From Bacillus sp. T33-2 (lineage in GTDB: Bacteria > Bacillota > Bacilli > Bacillales > Cytobacillaceae), in the NCBI RefSeq assembly GCF_002860205.1, contig NZ_PGVB01000051.1, positions 1 through 37,839 of the forward strand: a stretch of 37,839 nucleotides of DNA, written 5' to 3'. Positions 7,105 to 15,442 of the stretch are shown in pieces; positions within the stretch are counted from its first letter, which is position 1; every line of letters begins with the position of its first letter. A program made the translations under genes and the position numbers. The notes beneath the pieces are model-generated. The model saw nothing but the letters and a program-made list of their open reading frames with translations, did not search any database and was not told where the DNA came from.

Positions 7105-8211
7105 TTATTCTTGAGGACGAATGCGCATTTCTGAATCTGCATCAAAGAAATGAACTTTATTCATGTCAAATGCAAGCTCGAGTGTCTCACCTGGCGTGAT
7201 ATCTGTGCGTGAATCGATTCTTGCCACGAAATCCTGGCCTGCGAATGATGAGTAAACCATCGTTTCAGCACCAGTCAATTCAGCGACATCGACATGGGCT
7301 TTTACAGCCGCGCCATTTGCCGCATCGATGAAAACAGGCTCATCATGCAAATCTTCCGGCCTGATGCCGAGAATGATATTTTTGCCGACATATCCCTGGT
7401 CGCGAAGAACCTTCATTTTTCCTTCCGGGATGGCAATGGATTCTGTGCCGATTACAAACTTGCCTTCTTCAAGTGTACCGTTGAAGAAGTTCATGGAAGG
7501 AGAACCGATGAAGCCGCCGACAAATACGTTTTCAGGCTTCTCATAAACTTCCTTCGGAGCGCCAACCTGCTGGATCACTCCATCTTTCATGACGACGAGG
7601 CGGGTGGCCATTGTCATCGCTTCTGTCTGGTCATGGGTTACATAAATGGTAGTCGTGTTCAAGCGGCGGTGAAGCTTGGCAATTTCCGCGCGCATTTGGA
7701 CACGAAGCTTTGCATCAAGATTTGATAATGGTTCATCCATCAAGAAAACTTTTGCGTCACGGACGATTGCACGTCCAAGGGCGACACGCTGGCGCTGGCC
7801 GCCTGACAGAGCTTTCGGCTTGCGGTCAAGATACGGTTCCAGGCCAAGGATTTTAGCCGCTTCTTTAACACGGCGGTCAATTTCATCCTTTGGGAATTTG
7901 CGAAGCTTAAGGCCGAACGCCATATTATCGTAAACACTCATATGCGGATATAACGCATAGTTTTGGAATACCATCGCGATATCGCGGTCTTTAGGCGGTA
8001 CATCGTTGACGCGCTTTCCATCGATGTAGAAATCGCCTTTCGAAATCTCTTCAAGACCGGCAATCATTCTTAGTGTTGTGGATTTACCGCAGCCGGACGG
8101 ACCAACGAATACGATAAATTCTTTATCGTCGATGTGGAGGTTGAAATCGTTTACTGCAGTTACTTTATTGTCATATAGTTTATAAATGTGATCCAATTTT
8201 AGCTCAGCCAT
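7105..8211 (-). CDS. msmX: Shared sugar ABC transporter ATPase, MsmX/UgpC family
   Basis: This ATPase energises several carbohydrate ABC importers; B. subtilis MsmX is shared by several sugar uptake systems. At 368 residues it has the family length. Walker A GPSGCGKSTT is near residue 38, the signature LSGGQRQRVALGRAIVRD near 135, Walker B VFLMDEPLSNLDAK near 157 and the switch His in YVTHDQTEAM near 191. The C-terminal TOBE/MalK-type regulatory domain covers ~235-368 (GIRPEDLHDEP). ATG 8211 follows AGGAGG. No permease genes are adjacent, consistent with a shared component. Upstream on the same strand lies a PucR-type regulator, the yxkF-msmX order of B. subtilis. Confidence 0.93.
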   Translation of the reverse strand: MAELKLDHIYKLYDNKVTAVNDFNLHIDDKEFIVFVGPSGCGKSTTLRMIAGLEEISKGDFYIDGKRVNDVPPKDRDIAMVFQNYALYPHMSVYDNMAFGLKLRKFPKDEIDRRVKEAAKILGLEPYLDRKPKALSGGQRQRVALGRAIVRDAKVFLMDEPLSNLDAKLRVQMRAEIAKLHRRLNTTTIYVTHDQTEAMTMATRLVVMKDGVIQQVGAPKEVYEKPENVFVGGFIGSPSMNFFNGTLEEGKFVIGTESIAIPEGKMKVLRDQGYVGKNIILGIRPEDLHDEPVFIDAANGAAVKAHVDVAELTGAETMVYSSFAGQDFVARIDSRTDITPGETLELAFDMNKVHFFDADSEMRIRPQE

Positions 8212-8258
8212 TGTTATCCTCCTGAAGTTTATTTATTAATCTCAGTGTAGCGGAACAA

Positions 8259-8271
8259 GCCTTTGCAAGGC
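8259..8271. promoter_or_regulatory. Candidate operator palindrome in the msmX leader
   Basis: GCCTTTGCAAGGC is a 13-bp inverted repeat 48 bp upstream of the msmX start. It could be a regulator site; no factor can be assigned. Confidence 0.25.
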
Positions 8272-8332
8272 ATTGGCATTGTGCACAAACTTTTGAAAGC
8301 CCTTTTATGCAAGTTGCAAAAAAATTTCAGTT

Positions 8333-9229
8333 TTAACGGATGTCATCAAGCAGGCACGCAAGATAAACTGTGATTGCGCTGCTGAAATCCTTTAAGTTTA
8401 CGCCGGTTTTTTCCATGAACTTATCAAGCCGGTATTGAAGTGTGTTCCGGTGGATATAAAGTTTTTTCGCGGTCAGGGAGGCGTTGGAATTATTCTCCAA
8501 AAAAACCTTCATGGTCGCCATCAATTCTTCGTCTTCACTTAAAGCCGCAAGGACGTCGCTAGCCAAAATCGTTTGCAGCTCTTCCGACAAATTCGCCGCA
8601 ATGATTAGTGGGAATATTTTTTCAAATGAGAATGCCTTTTCCCTCGGGGCCAAAATCCTTGCCTGGCTGAAAAGATGTTTTTCCCGCTGGAATACAGAAG
8701 GAAGCTCGCCGTTCACATTTTTGAACTTTCCAATATAAAAAGACACTCTAATGAAGAAATCACTTTCAAAGGTGGCGGCAATTGATAAAACCTCTTCATC
8801 AGGAAAATATACTTCTGTCTTTTCTTCAATAATTACTCCGTCCGATTCATTCAGCCACAAAATAATGTTTTCAGGAAAGAATTCTTTTAACGCCTCTTCC
8901 AAGGCTGGCCGTTCGAGTTCTGGGCTCGTAAACGAAAACTGAATAAACCTGGCATCTGCGATCCCGCCAGGCGGGAGGTTGCCATTTTGAAGAAGGAATC
9001 GATGCCATGCCAAAGCCAAACCTGAAAGATATGCAGCATTCTCATAATCATTAAATTCAAACAAGTTCTTCAGCAGATCAAGCTGGGATGCTTGCACGCC
9101 TTTCTTTGGAATGCCAATCCAATTGCTGTCCGCACCATCATGAAACCAGTAAAATCCGGTATCACCATGCTCGGGGGGGTGGCTTGATATTTTCGAGCCG
9201 GGGAAATAATTTTGCAGTTTATGTAACAT
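8333..9229 (-). CDS. yxkF: PucR/CdaR-type helix-turn-helix regulator (YxkF-like)
   Basis: The 298-residue protein ends in a PucR-type DNA-binding domain: FLENNSNASLTAKKLYIHRN then TLQYRLDKFMEKTGVNL near residues 245-285. The N-terminal ~230 residues have no motif I can name. ATG at 9229 is chosen because AAGGA lies 8 bp upstream; an in-frame TTG at 9274 lacks a ribosome site. Length and position next to msmX fit B. subtilis YxkF, whose ligand is unknown to me. It reads toward msmX with a ~120-bp gap, and control of msmX is only an inference. Confidence 0.75.
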   Translation of the reverse strand: MLHKLQNYFPGSKISSHPPEHGDTGFYWFHDGADSNWIGIPKKGVQASQLDLLKNLFEFNDYENAAYLSGLALAWHRFLLQNGNLPPGGIADARFIQFSFTSPELERPALEEALKEFFPENIILWLNESDGVIIEEKTEVYFPDEEVLSIAATFESDFFIRVSFYIGKFKNVNGELPSVFQREKHLFSQARILAPREKAFSFEKIFPLIIAANLSEELQTILASDVLAALSEDEELMATMKVFLENNSNASLTAKKLYIHRNTLQYRLDKFMEKTGVNLKDFSSAITVYLACLLDDIR

Positions 9230-9309
9230 TTTGATCGTCCTTATTCGATGTTGGAGTCTTTCTATTTGTATCAATAGTATCTTCTGTTGCTGTAAAAATA
9301 CCGTAAATT

Positions 9310-9522
9310 CTATTTGTCATACACGTGGAATAGCATCAATTCGTGGATCTGCGCTTCCAGCCCATGGATGATGTCGGTTGCGGGGACTGTGCCAGTCCAC
9401 TCTATTTTGCCATTTTGATGATAGACTCCTGAAAAATGCTGCTTTTTATAGTAAAAAGAAATACGCCAGCCTGGTATCTTTGTATTTTCAAATAAAGGCT
9501 TGTACTGAAAGTGCGTAATCAT
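9310..9522 (-). CDS. yheE: YheE family small protein
   Basis: The 70-residue protein begins MITHFQYKPLFENTKIPGW, very like B. subtilis YheE (DUF5342). It contains SGVYHQNGKIEWTG in the middle. ATG at 9522 follows GAGGGGTG; the in-frame ATG at 9537 would place that site inside the gene. It is the last gene of the minus-strand yheC/D cluster, 116 bp downstream of the fourth ATP-grasp gene. No catalytic motif or membrane segment is seen. Function is unknown; sporulation association is inferred from the cluster. Confidence 0.8.
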   Translation of the reverse strand: MITHFQYKPLFENTKIPGWRISFYYKKQHFSGVYHQNGKIEWTGTVPATDIIHGLEAQIHELMLFHVYDK

Positions 9523-9638
9523 TTTTTCACCCCTCATCCCATTGTAACAACATTTTCAGCTATTTGACCATGAACTTGTGCCAGGAGGGCAGCATTTGAC
9601 AAATATGCAGTGAAATAGAGCACCACTATAAAGATGCT

Positions 9639-10832
9639 CTAACCCTTGTTAAACTTTGTTTTGTCTATAAAAAGATCGGCAAGCAGCCGTACTCTGCTTT
9701 GTTCGATTTCCGCCTCATCGAAGCTCATCGGCTTGGAATTAACCTCGTATATGACATACCGCCCGGATGTTGCCATACCGGCATCTATTGAAAATTCCCC
9801 GAAATAGCCAAGTTCCCTGGACAATCTTTCCCCTGCATGTGTAACGATTTCGGCGAACAGCTCCTTATGCTCTTTTGCTTCGACAACCTCATACGGAAGC
9901 AGGGTACCGCCATTCAACACATGAGTAGTAATGTCCTGTTTGACGGACCGCCGTACTCCTACTCCAGTGACCTTGTATCCGTCCGGTCCATCATGGGCAA
10001 GAATGCGGAAGTCATATCTTTTGCCATTGAACAGTGCCGGCGTGATCTCCTCCTGTGCGATATAATCCTGCCTTGTCAGGCGGGATCCGGCTTTCTCCCA
10101 GAATGCATCAATCCCTGAAAAATGCTCCACGCCTGAACGGTTAATCAACATGGTTTTTCCTGTTTCTAATATGCGCAGACAAAAAATGCCTGCCCCGCGC
10201 GCAGACAGCGCGGGCTTTAGATAAATTCGATTGTGATTTCCCAGGAATTGAACCAAATCCTGCTTGCTCTTTATTAATGCCGTGTCAGGCATGAACTGTT
10301 TTAAAAAAGGATCTTTGGAAAAGACTGTGTACAAAGCAAATTTATGAATGAAACAAGGATTGAACAGGAAAACATGGTTTTTTTTTAGAAGCTGCACCGA
10401 CTTCAAAAACACTTTGGATTTTTCTGTGCTACGAAACGGGATCCTGTTATAAACAATATGGGGGAGGGGAGTTGAGATGTTTATCCATCGCTTGGTGTCG
10501 GGCAAAAATGTGTAACCGTCGACTCCTTGTTCAGAAAGATTTTCCGGAGTAAACACGACGGTGAGGCCCCCGGTTTTTACCATCTCGTTTTGCAGGGCTG
10601 TAAACAAAGGACCATTGCCTGCTATAGCATGTTTTTTTCCGGGAGAAGACATAATGCCTACAATGGGGCCGGCATTCCCATTGTTTTGTTTAAACTGAAA
10701 AGACACCAGTTCTTTTTCAGGGCGGGGATAAAGAAATGGCACCTGTTCATTGTTTGCTCCAAAGGTCACACCGGCCGATTGCTGATCTGAATGAAACCAC
10801 TGTTTTCTTGAAAAATCATAGTGAAGCATCAT
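9639..10832 (-). CDS. YheC/YheD family ATP-grasp protein, paralogue 4
   Basis: This 397-residue protein is predicted to be an ATP-grasp ligase of the YheC/YheD family, whose members are coat-associated in B. subtilis. Visible elements are LPHIVYNRIP (~123-132), the ATP-binding lysine and Gly loop in IYLKPALSARGAGIF (Lys206), the FDFRI-type strand (YDFRILAH), and the metal-binding end VIYEVNSKP near residue 370. All nucleotide-site residues look intact. The substrate is unknown. Its ATG overlaps the stop of the preceding gene (ATGA), implying translational coupling. It is the most diverged of the four, with a ~50-residue N-terminal segment unlike the others. Confidence 0.85.
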   Translation of the reverse strand: MMLHYDFSRKQWFHSDQQSAGVTFGANNEQVPFLYPRPEKELVSFQFKQNNGNAGPIVGIMSSPGKKHAIAGNGPLFTALQNEMVKTGGLTVVFTPENLSEQGVDGYTFLPDTKRWINISTPLPHIVYNRIPFRSTEKSKVFLKSVQLLKKNHVFLFNPCFIHKFALYTVFSKDPFLKQFMPDTALIKSKQDLVQFLGNHNRIYLKPALSARGAGIFCLRILETGKTMLINRSGVEHFSGIDAFWEKAGSRLTRQDYIAQEEITPALFNGKRYDFRILAHDGPDGYKVTGVGVRRSVKQDITTHVLNGGTLLPYEVVEAKEHKELFAEIVTHAGERLSRELGYFGEFSIDAGMATSGRYVIYEVNSKPMSFDEAEIEQSRVRLLADLFIDKTKFNKG

Positions 10833-12196
10833 TTGAAAATCTCTCCCGGGCTGGTTATCGCCTGTTCAGCGAGGAAGATGCCAAATGCGAGCGGCAGCTT
10901 ACGGGTAAGAAGGTCAAAATCCCTTAGCTCTGGATGTTTAAAAATTGATCGTCCCGGCTTTGAATTTGCTTCAAAAAGCCAGACCTTCCCGTTTTTGTCT
11001 ATTCCGAGGTCAAAACCGATTTCTGCAATGATTCCTTCCATTTGCTGTTCCAATACTGTACTCAAGTAAAGGCAGGCTTCTGCGAGCTGCTTCTTGTACC
11101 GGCGTTGTTCTTCTTTATCGGGAAACAGCTCTTCAATCGTCTTGATGACGCCGCCATTGTTCACATGTGTCGTTACGCTTCCAGGGCCGGCGACCTTTGC
11201 CGCAATTGCTGCCACATGCCATTTCCCTTGCTCATCTTTATTGGTATGGACCCTGAAATCTATCAATCTCCGGTCTGTCCTCAGAAGATGAATGCCTTGC
11301 TGAACCAGGAAATTTTCAAGGCGCTGCTTCCTGAAAACATGCTTCATCAATGATTCCAGGCTTTCAAATTTTGTGAGTTTATTATGGCCATGGTAATCAC
11401 GGTAGCGGCAGTAATAGTAGCCCTGCATTTTATCATAGATGACCTGGCGGATTCCAAGTCCCAGGCTTCCATTGCTCGGCTTGATATATACATGGCCATA
11501 GTCGGCAAGCATCCTTTCTATCAGGGAAAAAGAAGTGAAAGGGTGTGTTTCCGGTAAATACTCTGCTGCCCGCCCAACCTGCTGCAGCCGTTCAAATACA
11601 TCAATTTTATTGAAAAATCCCGGGTTATACCAGGGGATAAGATAATCATCCTGGAGCCGTTCCTTGACTTTCCTGATTTCCGTTTTTCGTTCGCTTTTCC
11701 GGTTGGGAAGCCTGTCATAAATGACATTGGGAAAAGGAACTTTTAATGTCTTCCATCCGTCCTCCCCATAGAAATAGCCATTGATCAAGCATTCGTCCCA
11801 ATCGATATGCTCCTCTCCGAATACAAACGGCAGGGCACCCACCATTTTATTGGCAGAGAGAAGTTTGGCGAAAAACATACTCCTGTCACCTATCGGCCGA
11901 ATCGGATAAGGGGTAAAGCCTGATGTCAGTATTCCGATCAACGGGCCGATATATAAAGTCTGACTATCTATGAAAAGATGGAGCGGAGCATCTATGTCAG
12001 GCAAACAAAGCTGTGTTTGAATATCGGGGCTCAAAACGATGACATTTTTACCCTTCGGATGTGGCGAGCAATCAATGTCCAGCACCCGGTTTCCAAACAC
12101 TATTTGCAGGAGTGGAAGGGAGCCCTCAAGTTCAGCCGGGTAATAAACAGTATTGCCCAATCCGCGGGCCAGTTCAATTGGATATCGTTTTCTCAT
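10829..12196 (-). CDS. yheD: YheC/YheD family ATP-grasp protein, paralogue 3 (YheD-like)
   Basis: The 455 residues match B. subtilis YheD in length. An N-terminal domain (1-~85) precedes IGPLIGILTSGF near 83-94. The shared motif FPNVIYDRLP is at ~155-164, the ATP-binding VYIKPSNGSLGLGIR has Lys239, then IDFRVHTNKDEQGKW, AEIGFDLGIDKNGKVW and the metal-binding FEANSKPGRS near residue 418. The active site appears complete. It overlaps the preceding yheC-like gene by 23 bp and the next gene by 4 bp, so all are one operon. The symbol is by similarity and length; the gene at 13299 is an equal candidate for the yheD orthologue. Confidence 0.85.
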   Translation of the reverse strand: MRKRYPIELARGLGNTVYYPAELEGSLPLLQIVFGNRVLDIDCSPHPKGKNVIVLSPDIQTQLCLPDIDAPLHLFIDSQTLYIGPLIGILTSGFTPYPIRPIGDRSMFFAKLLSANKMVGALPFVFGEEHIDWDECLINGYFYGEDGWKTLKVPFPNVIYDRLPNRKSERKTEIRKVKERLQDDYLIPWYNPGFFNKIDVFERLQQVGRAAEYLPETHPFTSFSLIERMLADYGHVYIKPSNGSLGLGIRQVIYDKMQGYYYCRYRDYHGHNKLTKFESLESLMKHVFRKQRLENFLVQQGIHLLRTDRRLIDFRVHTNKDEQGKWHVAAIAAKVAGPGSVTTHVNNGGVIKTIEELFPDKEEQRRYKKQLAEACLYLSTVLEQQMEGIIAEIGFDLGIDKNGKVWLFEANSKPGRSIFKHPELRDFDLLTRKLPLAFGIFLAEQAITSPGEIFK

Positions 12197-13277
12197 TCTC
12201 GCGATTCCTCTCTTTCCGGCTATTGTTTAACAGCTTTTTTGCAAAAAGCAGCGGTGCGGCATACAGATCCCCAGCTTTCGCGGGATCCATTTCAAGAATC
12301 AGCTTCCTCCCGGGCTTGGAATTTACATCCAAAACCCAAAGCGAGGAGTCCCTGGCAATTCCAATGTCGATGCCCAGCTCAAACAGCCTTGGAAAGCTGT
12401 TCTCCAACACCTGTGGCAAAGCAGTAATAATTTCGGCTAAATCATTTAAAGTAAATGCCTTCATTTTCAAGTCAAGTGAATCGGTCCACTTTTCAAAATC
12501 AGCCGCTTCCCCGCCTGCGGCGAGATTCGAGAGAAGCCCCTCCTCTTTACCAGTCCTTATGCCCCGTCCGCGTTCTTTCCATGCTCCATCCTGATCCTTC
12601 TGGACCAAAAACCTTATGTCAAACGGACGCTGTTGATTGTCAACCAACGGAAGATACGGCTGCATCAGGTAATCCTTTTTCTTAATGAGCTGTTCCGTCC
12701 AGCTGATAGCATGGTGGTCGCCGGAAAATTCCCTTTTTATATATTGCCTGTGCTTTTCTGTAGCGGCTGTAATCGAATTCCCGGTTCTTTCAAGGCAATA
12801 AATGCCGTTTCCACCTGAACCCGTGACTGGCTTTAAGATTATTTTGGGGTGTTTCGTTAAAAAATCTGCCACTTGCCGGCCGCCGGAAACCCTTTCTGTA
12901 AGAGGAACGTAAGGAGCCAGGACAGAAGCGGAAAGGATTTCGTACAGGCGCCATTTGTCCGGCAATCCGTAGCCGAGAAACAGGAGGTCATCCCTGGTTT
13001 TCAGCCATTTTACAATTGCCGCACACTGTTTCGAGTGGGGATCGTCCCCGTAAAAACAGCGGTCATAAATAATGCCCGGGATTGGCATTTGGTCTTTCCG
13101 CCACTTTTGGAGCCGATGGTCAAACCTTTCTCCGGACACCAGGTGATTCACCGGGTCAATATGCGACGGAACAAACCTGAAGCAAGTCATTCCTGTCTCC
13201 TCCGAGCGTCTGGCGATTTCGGTAAAGTACGTATTTTCACTATTCAAGCTGAGTGACATAAGTCCAAATGAGTACAT
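12174..13277 (-). CDS. yheC: YheC family ATP-grasp protein, paralogue 2
   Basis: The 367-residue protein begins MYSFGLMSLSLNSENTYFTE, the YheC-type N-terminus without the extra domain of YheD. It has IPGIIYDRCF at ~66-75, the ATP-binding ILKPVTGSGGNGIYCL with Lys149, the strand FDIRFLVQKDQDG, and the metal-binding WVLDVNSKPGRK near residue 326. The C-terminal tail is charged (NSRKERNRENEK). GGGGGGAG lies upstream of the ATG. It is 21 bp downstream of the first gene and overlaps the third by 23 bp. A ligase acting on an unknown spore substrate is inferred. Confidence 0.87.
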   Translation of the reverse strand: MYSFGLMSLSLNSENTYFTEIARRSEETGMTCFRFVPSHIDPVNHLVSGERFDHRLQKWRKDQMPIPGIIYDRCFYGDDPHSKQCAAIVKWLKTRDDLLFLGYGLPDKWRLYEILSASVLAPYVPLTERVSGGRQVADFLTKHPKIILKPVTGSGGNGIYCLERTGNSITAATEKHRQYIKREFSGDHHAISWTEQLIKKKDYLMQPYLPLVDNQQRPFDIRFLVQKDQDGAWKERGRGIRTGKEEGLLSNLAAGGEAADFEKWTDSLDLKMKAFTLNDLAEIITALPQVLENSFPRLFELGIDIGIARDSSLWVLDVNSKPGRKLILEMDPAKAGDLYAAPLLFAKKLLNNSRKERNRENEKTISN

Positions 13278-13298
13278 GCCTATTCTCCCCCCGGGGTT

Positions 13299-14648
13299 TT
13301 AGCTTATAGTATAAAGTCCGTTGCAAAAATTGATAATTGCTTTTGCAGATGGTCTTATGGGGCTTCTTTTTTCTTCAAAGCTCTTGGAAGGCTTGGAGTT
13401 GACCTCTATGATCCAAAGGCGCCCCGATATATCGGCGCCGATATCGATTCCAAGCTCACCTGTAAGTCCGCCACTGCTTTTGCTGATGATTCCCGCAGCT
13501 TCAAGCGCCAGCTCTTTTATTAATGCGAGCTGGTGGGGTGCTGAATCAGGGCCGAACGCCATGCTCAATACTTTCAGAGGACGAATCATTTCTCCGCCCT
13601 GCGCAACATTCGAAACAAAGTGGTTCTCCGCGGCGATTCTGGCGACTACTGAGCTCACCTTCCACATGTGCTCCCGCGTTTTATGGCAGAGAACCCGGAA
13701 ATCCAGCCGCCTGCCGTCCAGTTCGAGAAGCTCGATCCCATGCTGGATGATGAATGGTTTATCGTTGATATTTGTTTTGACTTTGCTGATCGCAGAGGCA
13801 ATATCGGTAAAAATAAACTGGGACCTATCCTTAGTTGATGAAAAATCAGCACAAATTTGATTATCTTTTTTTAAAATGCGGATAATCCTCCGTCCCTGGC
13901 TTCCTTGCACAGGCTTTAAATAAAGATCGTCGTAAAGCTCAAGCATGTGCTCAAGATGTTCGGGTGTATAAAGACAAGTTGACGGCAAATAAGGACCAAG
14001 GTAGCCCTCCACTTCCAGAAGCTCATGGACTTCCCATTTTGACAGGAAACGATGGTTGAACAGGTGGATTTTTCGCTCGTTCAGTTTTTGGGCAAATTGC
14101 GCAAATCCTTTGGTTGATTCTGCTTTGCGGGAATGAATCCGGTTATAGACGATGTCTGGAAATGGGAGTGAATCCATTTTCCAATTTTCCTGCTCATAAT
14201 AGTAGCCGCTGATGCATTCATCAGAAAAATGCTGTAAAGAAAATACGTAGAAAAACCCTGCGTTGCCGGAAATCCCGTCATGCAGTTCTTCACAAAACGA
14301 GTGGATCGAACGAAACGACGGGACCGTTTCCCCGGTTATTTCAGTAAGAACAGCAATAACCGGCCCAAAAGACAGGCTGTTTGATTCCTCCGAAAACCGG
14401 ACGAGAAATTTATAATCTTTTACCGGAAGACGCAGTTCGGAAAAAAGCCGGGTTGAAAAGAGAATTTGATCGGCGGGGATATCGGCAGGCAGGATTTCGG
14501 CATTTACGTTCGACTTTCCGGCACAAATGGCTACATGCATTCCTTTTATGCCAAGCCTAAGCATTGTTTCTTTTCTCATCCACACACAACAATGCCCGTT
14601 ACCGGATATTTCGTTTGGTGTTAGCTTAAACGGTAAAAAAGCCGACAT
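13299..14648 (-). CDS. YheC/YheD family ATP-grasp protein, paralogue 1 (operon leader)
   Basis: This 449-residue protein is the first gene of the ATP-grasp operon. It has a YheD-type N-terminal domain (1-~95), FGPVIAVLTEITGE near 94-107, the family motif FPDIVYNRIH at ~163-172, the ATP-binding LYLKPVQGSQGRRIIRI with Lys245, LDFRVLCH, and the metal-binding WIIEVNSKPSKSF near 412-424. All expected nucleotide and metal residues are present. GGGGAAC precedes the ATG, and a candidate SigE/SigK promoter lies ~75 bp upstream. The product ligated is unknown for the whole family. Confidence 0.85.
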   Translation of the reverse strand: MSAFLPFKLTPNEISGNGHCCVWMRKETMLRLGIKGMHVAICAGKSNVNAEILPADIPADQILFSTRLFSELRLPVKDYKFLVRFSEESNSLSFGPVIAVLTEITGETVPSFRSIHSFCEELHDGISGNAGFFYVFSLQHFSDECISGYYYEQENWKMDSLPFPDIVYNRIHSRKAESTKGFAQFAQKLNERKIHLFNHRFLSKWEVHELLEVEGYLGPYLPSTCLYTPEHLEHMLELYDDLYLKPVQGSQGRRIIRILKKDNQICADFSSTKDRSQFIFTDIASAISKVKTNINDKPFIIQHGIELLELDGRRLDFRVLCHKTREHMWKVSSVVARIAAENHFVSNVAQGGEMIRPLKVLSMAFGPDSAPHQLALIKELALEAAGIISKSSGGLTGELGIDIGADISGRLWIIEVNSKPSKSFEEKRSPIRPSAKAIINFCNGLYTIS

Positions 14649-14719
14649 GTTCGTTCCCCATTTGATTGTCAGATTATGAAGTGCTTTTACAATGAAAAAA
14701 TAGGCGGATGCAGATAACG

Positions 14720-14749
14720 TATCGTATGTAAAAAGGATTTAGAGTGTGC
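14720..14749 (-). promoter_or_regulatory. Candidate mother-cell (SigK/SigE) promoter of the ATP-grasp operon
   Basis: Read on the minus strand, GCACAC (14749-14744) and CATACGATA (14728-14720) are separated by 15 bp. CATACGATA fits the SigK -10 CATANNNTA exactly and is close to the SigE -10. It lies 72 bp upstream of the start codon at 14648, which fits the coat association of YheC/D. Confidence 0.4.
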
Positions 14750-14834
14750 GTTAAACAGGGTGAAAGGAAAATCAGGCAGCATATATTTAAAACTGAAGCA
14801 TTGAAGAGGCAGGATCGTAGGACGGTTGCACCCC

Positions 14835-14863
14835 TCGCAATTGCTGACATAGTCTGTTATAGT
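14835..14863 (+). promoter_or_regulatory. Candidate SigA promoter of yheA (extended -10)
   Basis: TGTTATAGT (14855-14863) is an extended -10 element, with a weak -35 TCGCAA at 14835-14840 and 17-bp spacing. It is 39 bp before the yheA TTG start. Confidence 0.45.
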
Positions 14864-14901
14864 GTATGGGAACTGTGAAAATGCAAAAGGAGTGGTCAAA
14901 C

Positions 14902-15255
14902 TTGGCAGTTAATTTATACGATTCTGCTTATGATCTCGAAAAGGCAATTCGCCAGAGCAAACAATATGCGGACTTAAAGCGCCTGTATGATGAAGTAAAT
15001 CAGGACGAATCCGCGAAAAGGATGTTTGAAAACTTCCGCAATATCCAGATCCAGCTTCAGCAAAAGCAAATGATGGGCCAGGAAATTACCCACGAAGAAG
15101 TAGAACACGCCCAGAAAACGGTAGCCCTTGTGCAGCAGCATGACAAAATTTCAAAATTGATGGAAGCTGAGCAGCGGATGAGCCAAGTGATCACTGAGCT
15201 TAACCAGATCATCGTTAAACCGCTTGAAGAACTATACGGTAATCCCGAACAATAA
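14902..15255 (+). CDS. yheA: YheA/YlbF family protein (controls-competence family)
   Basis: The 117-residue helical protein belongs to the YlbF/YmcA/YheA family. It matches B. subtilis YheA closely over its whole length, including LYDEVNQDESAKRMFENFRN, LQQKQMMGQEIT and MEAEQRMSQVITELNQI. It starts at TTG 14902 (MAVNLYDSAYDLEKAI), behind AAGGAG with ~9 bp spacing; upstream in-frame starts would add residues not found in the family. YlbF and YmcA act in the Y-complex on RNase Y; a role of YheA there is not established. An extended -10 promoter precedes it and a terminator follows. Confidence 0.9.
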   Translation: MAVNLYDSAYDLEKAIRQSKQYADLKRLYDEVNQDESAKRMFENFRNIQIQLQQKQMMGQEITHEEVEHAQKTVALVQQHDKISKLMEAEQRMSQVITELNQIIVKPLEELYGNPEQ

Positions 15256-15263
15256 TATTGCGT

Positions 15264-15293
15264 AAATCCCGTCCGATGAGGCGGGATTTTTTT
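15264..15293 (+). terminator. Intrinsic terminator of yheA
   Basis: An 8-bp stem AAATCCCG / CGGGATTT (15264-15271, 15282-15289) runs into TTTTTTT. Confidence 0.8.
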
Positions 15294-15442
15294 GGGGAGG
15301 AATATATTTGGTACAGGCAACCGAAACCCCCGGGAAACGATAAAATCGGCGTGATTGGCAACAGTGACCGGTTCTATTCTCCCGGTTCCCTACATAAATG
15401 TTAGATAAGGACAAATTTCACCGAAGAAATGGGGTCAGAACG

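Noticed and set aside
8285-8305. TGAAAGCCCTTTTA in the msmX leader as a catabolite (cre) site
   Set aside because: It has two mismatches to the cre consensus at important positions, including loss of the central CG.
14687-14899. 70-codon minus-strand ORF between the ATP-grasp operon and yheA
   Set aside because: It overlaps the candidate promoters and yheA ribosome site, lacks its own ribosome site and shows no known similarity.
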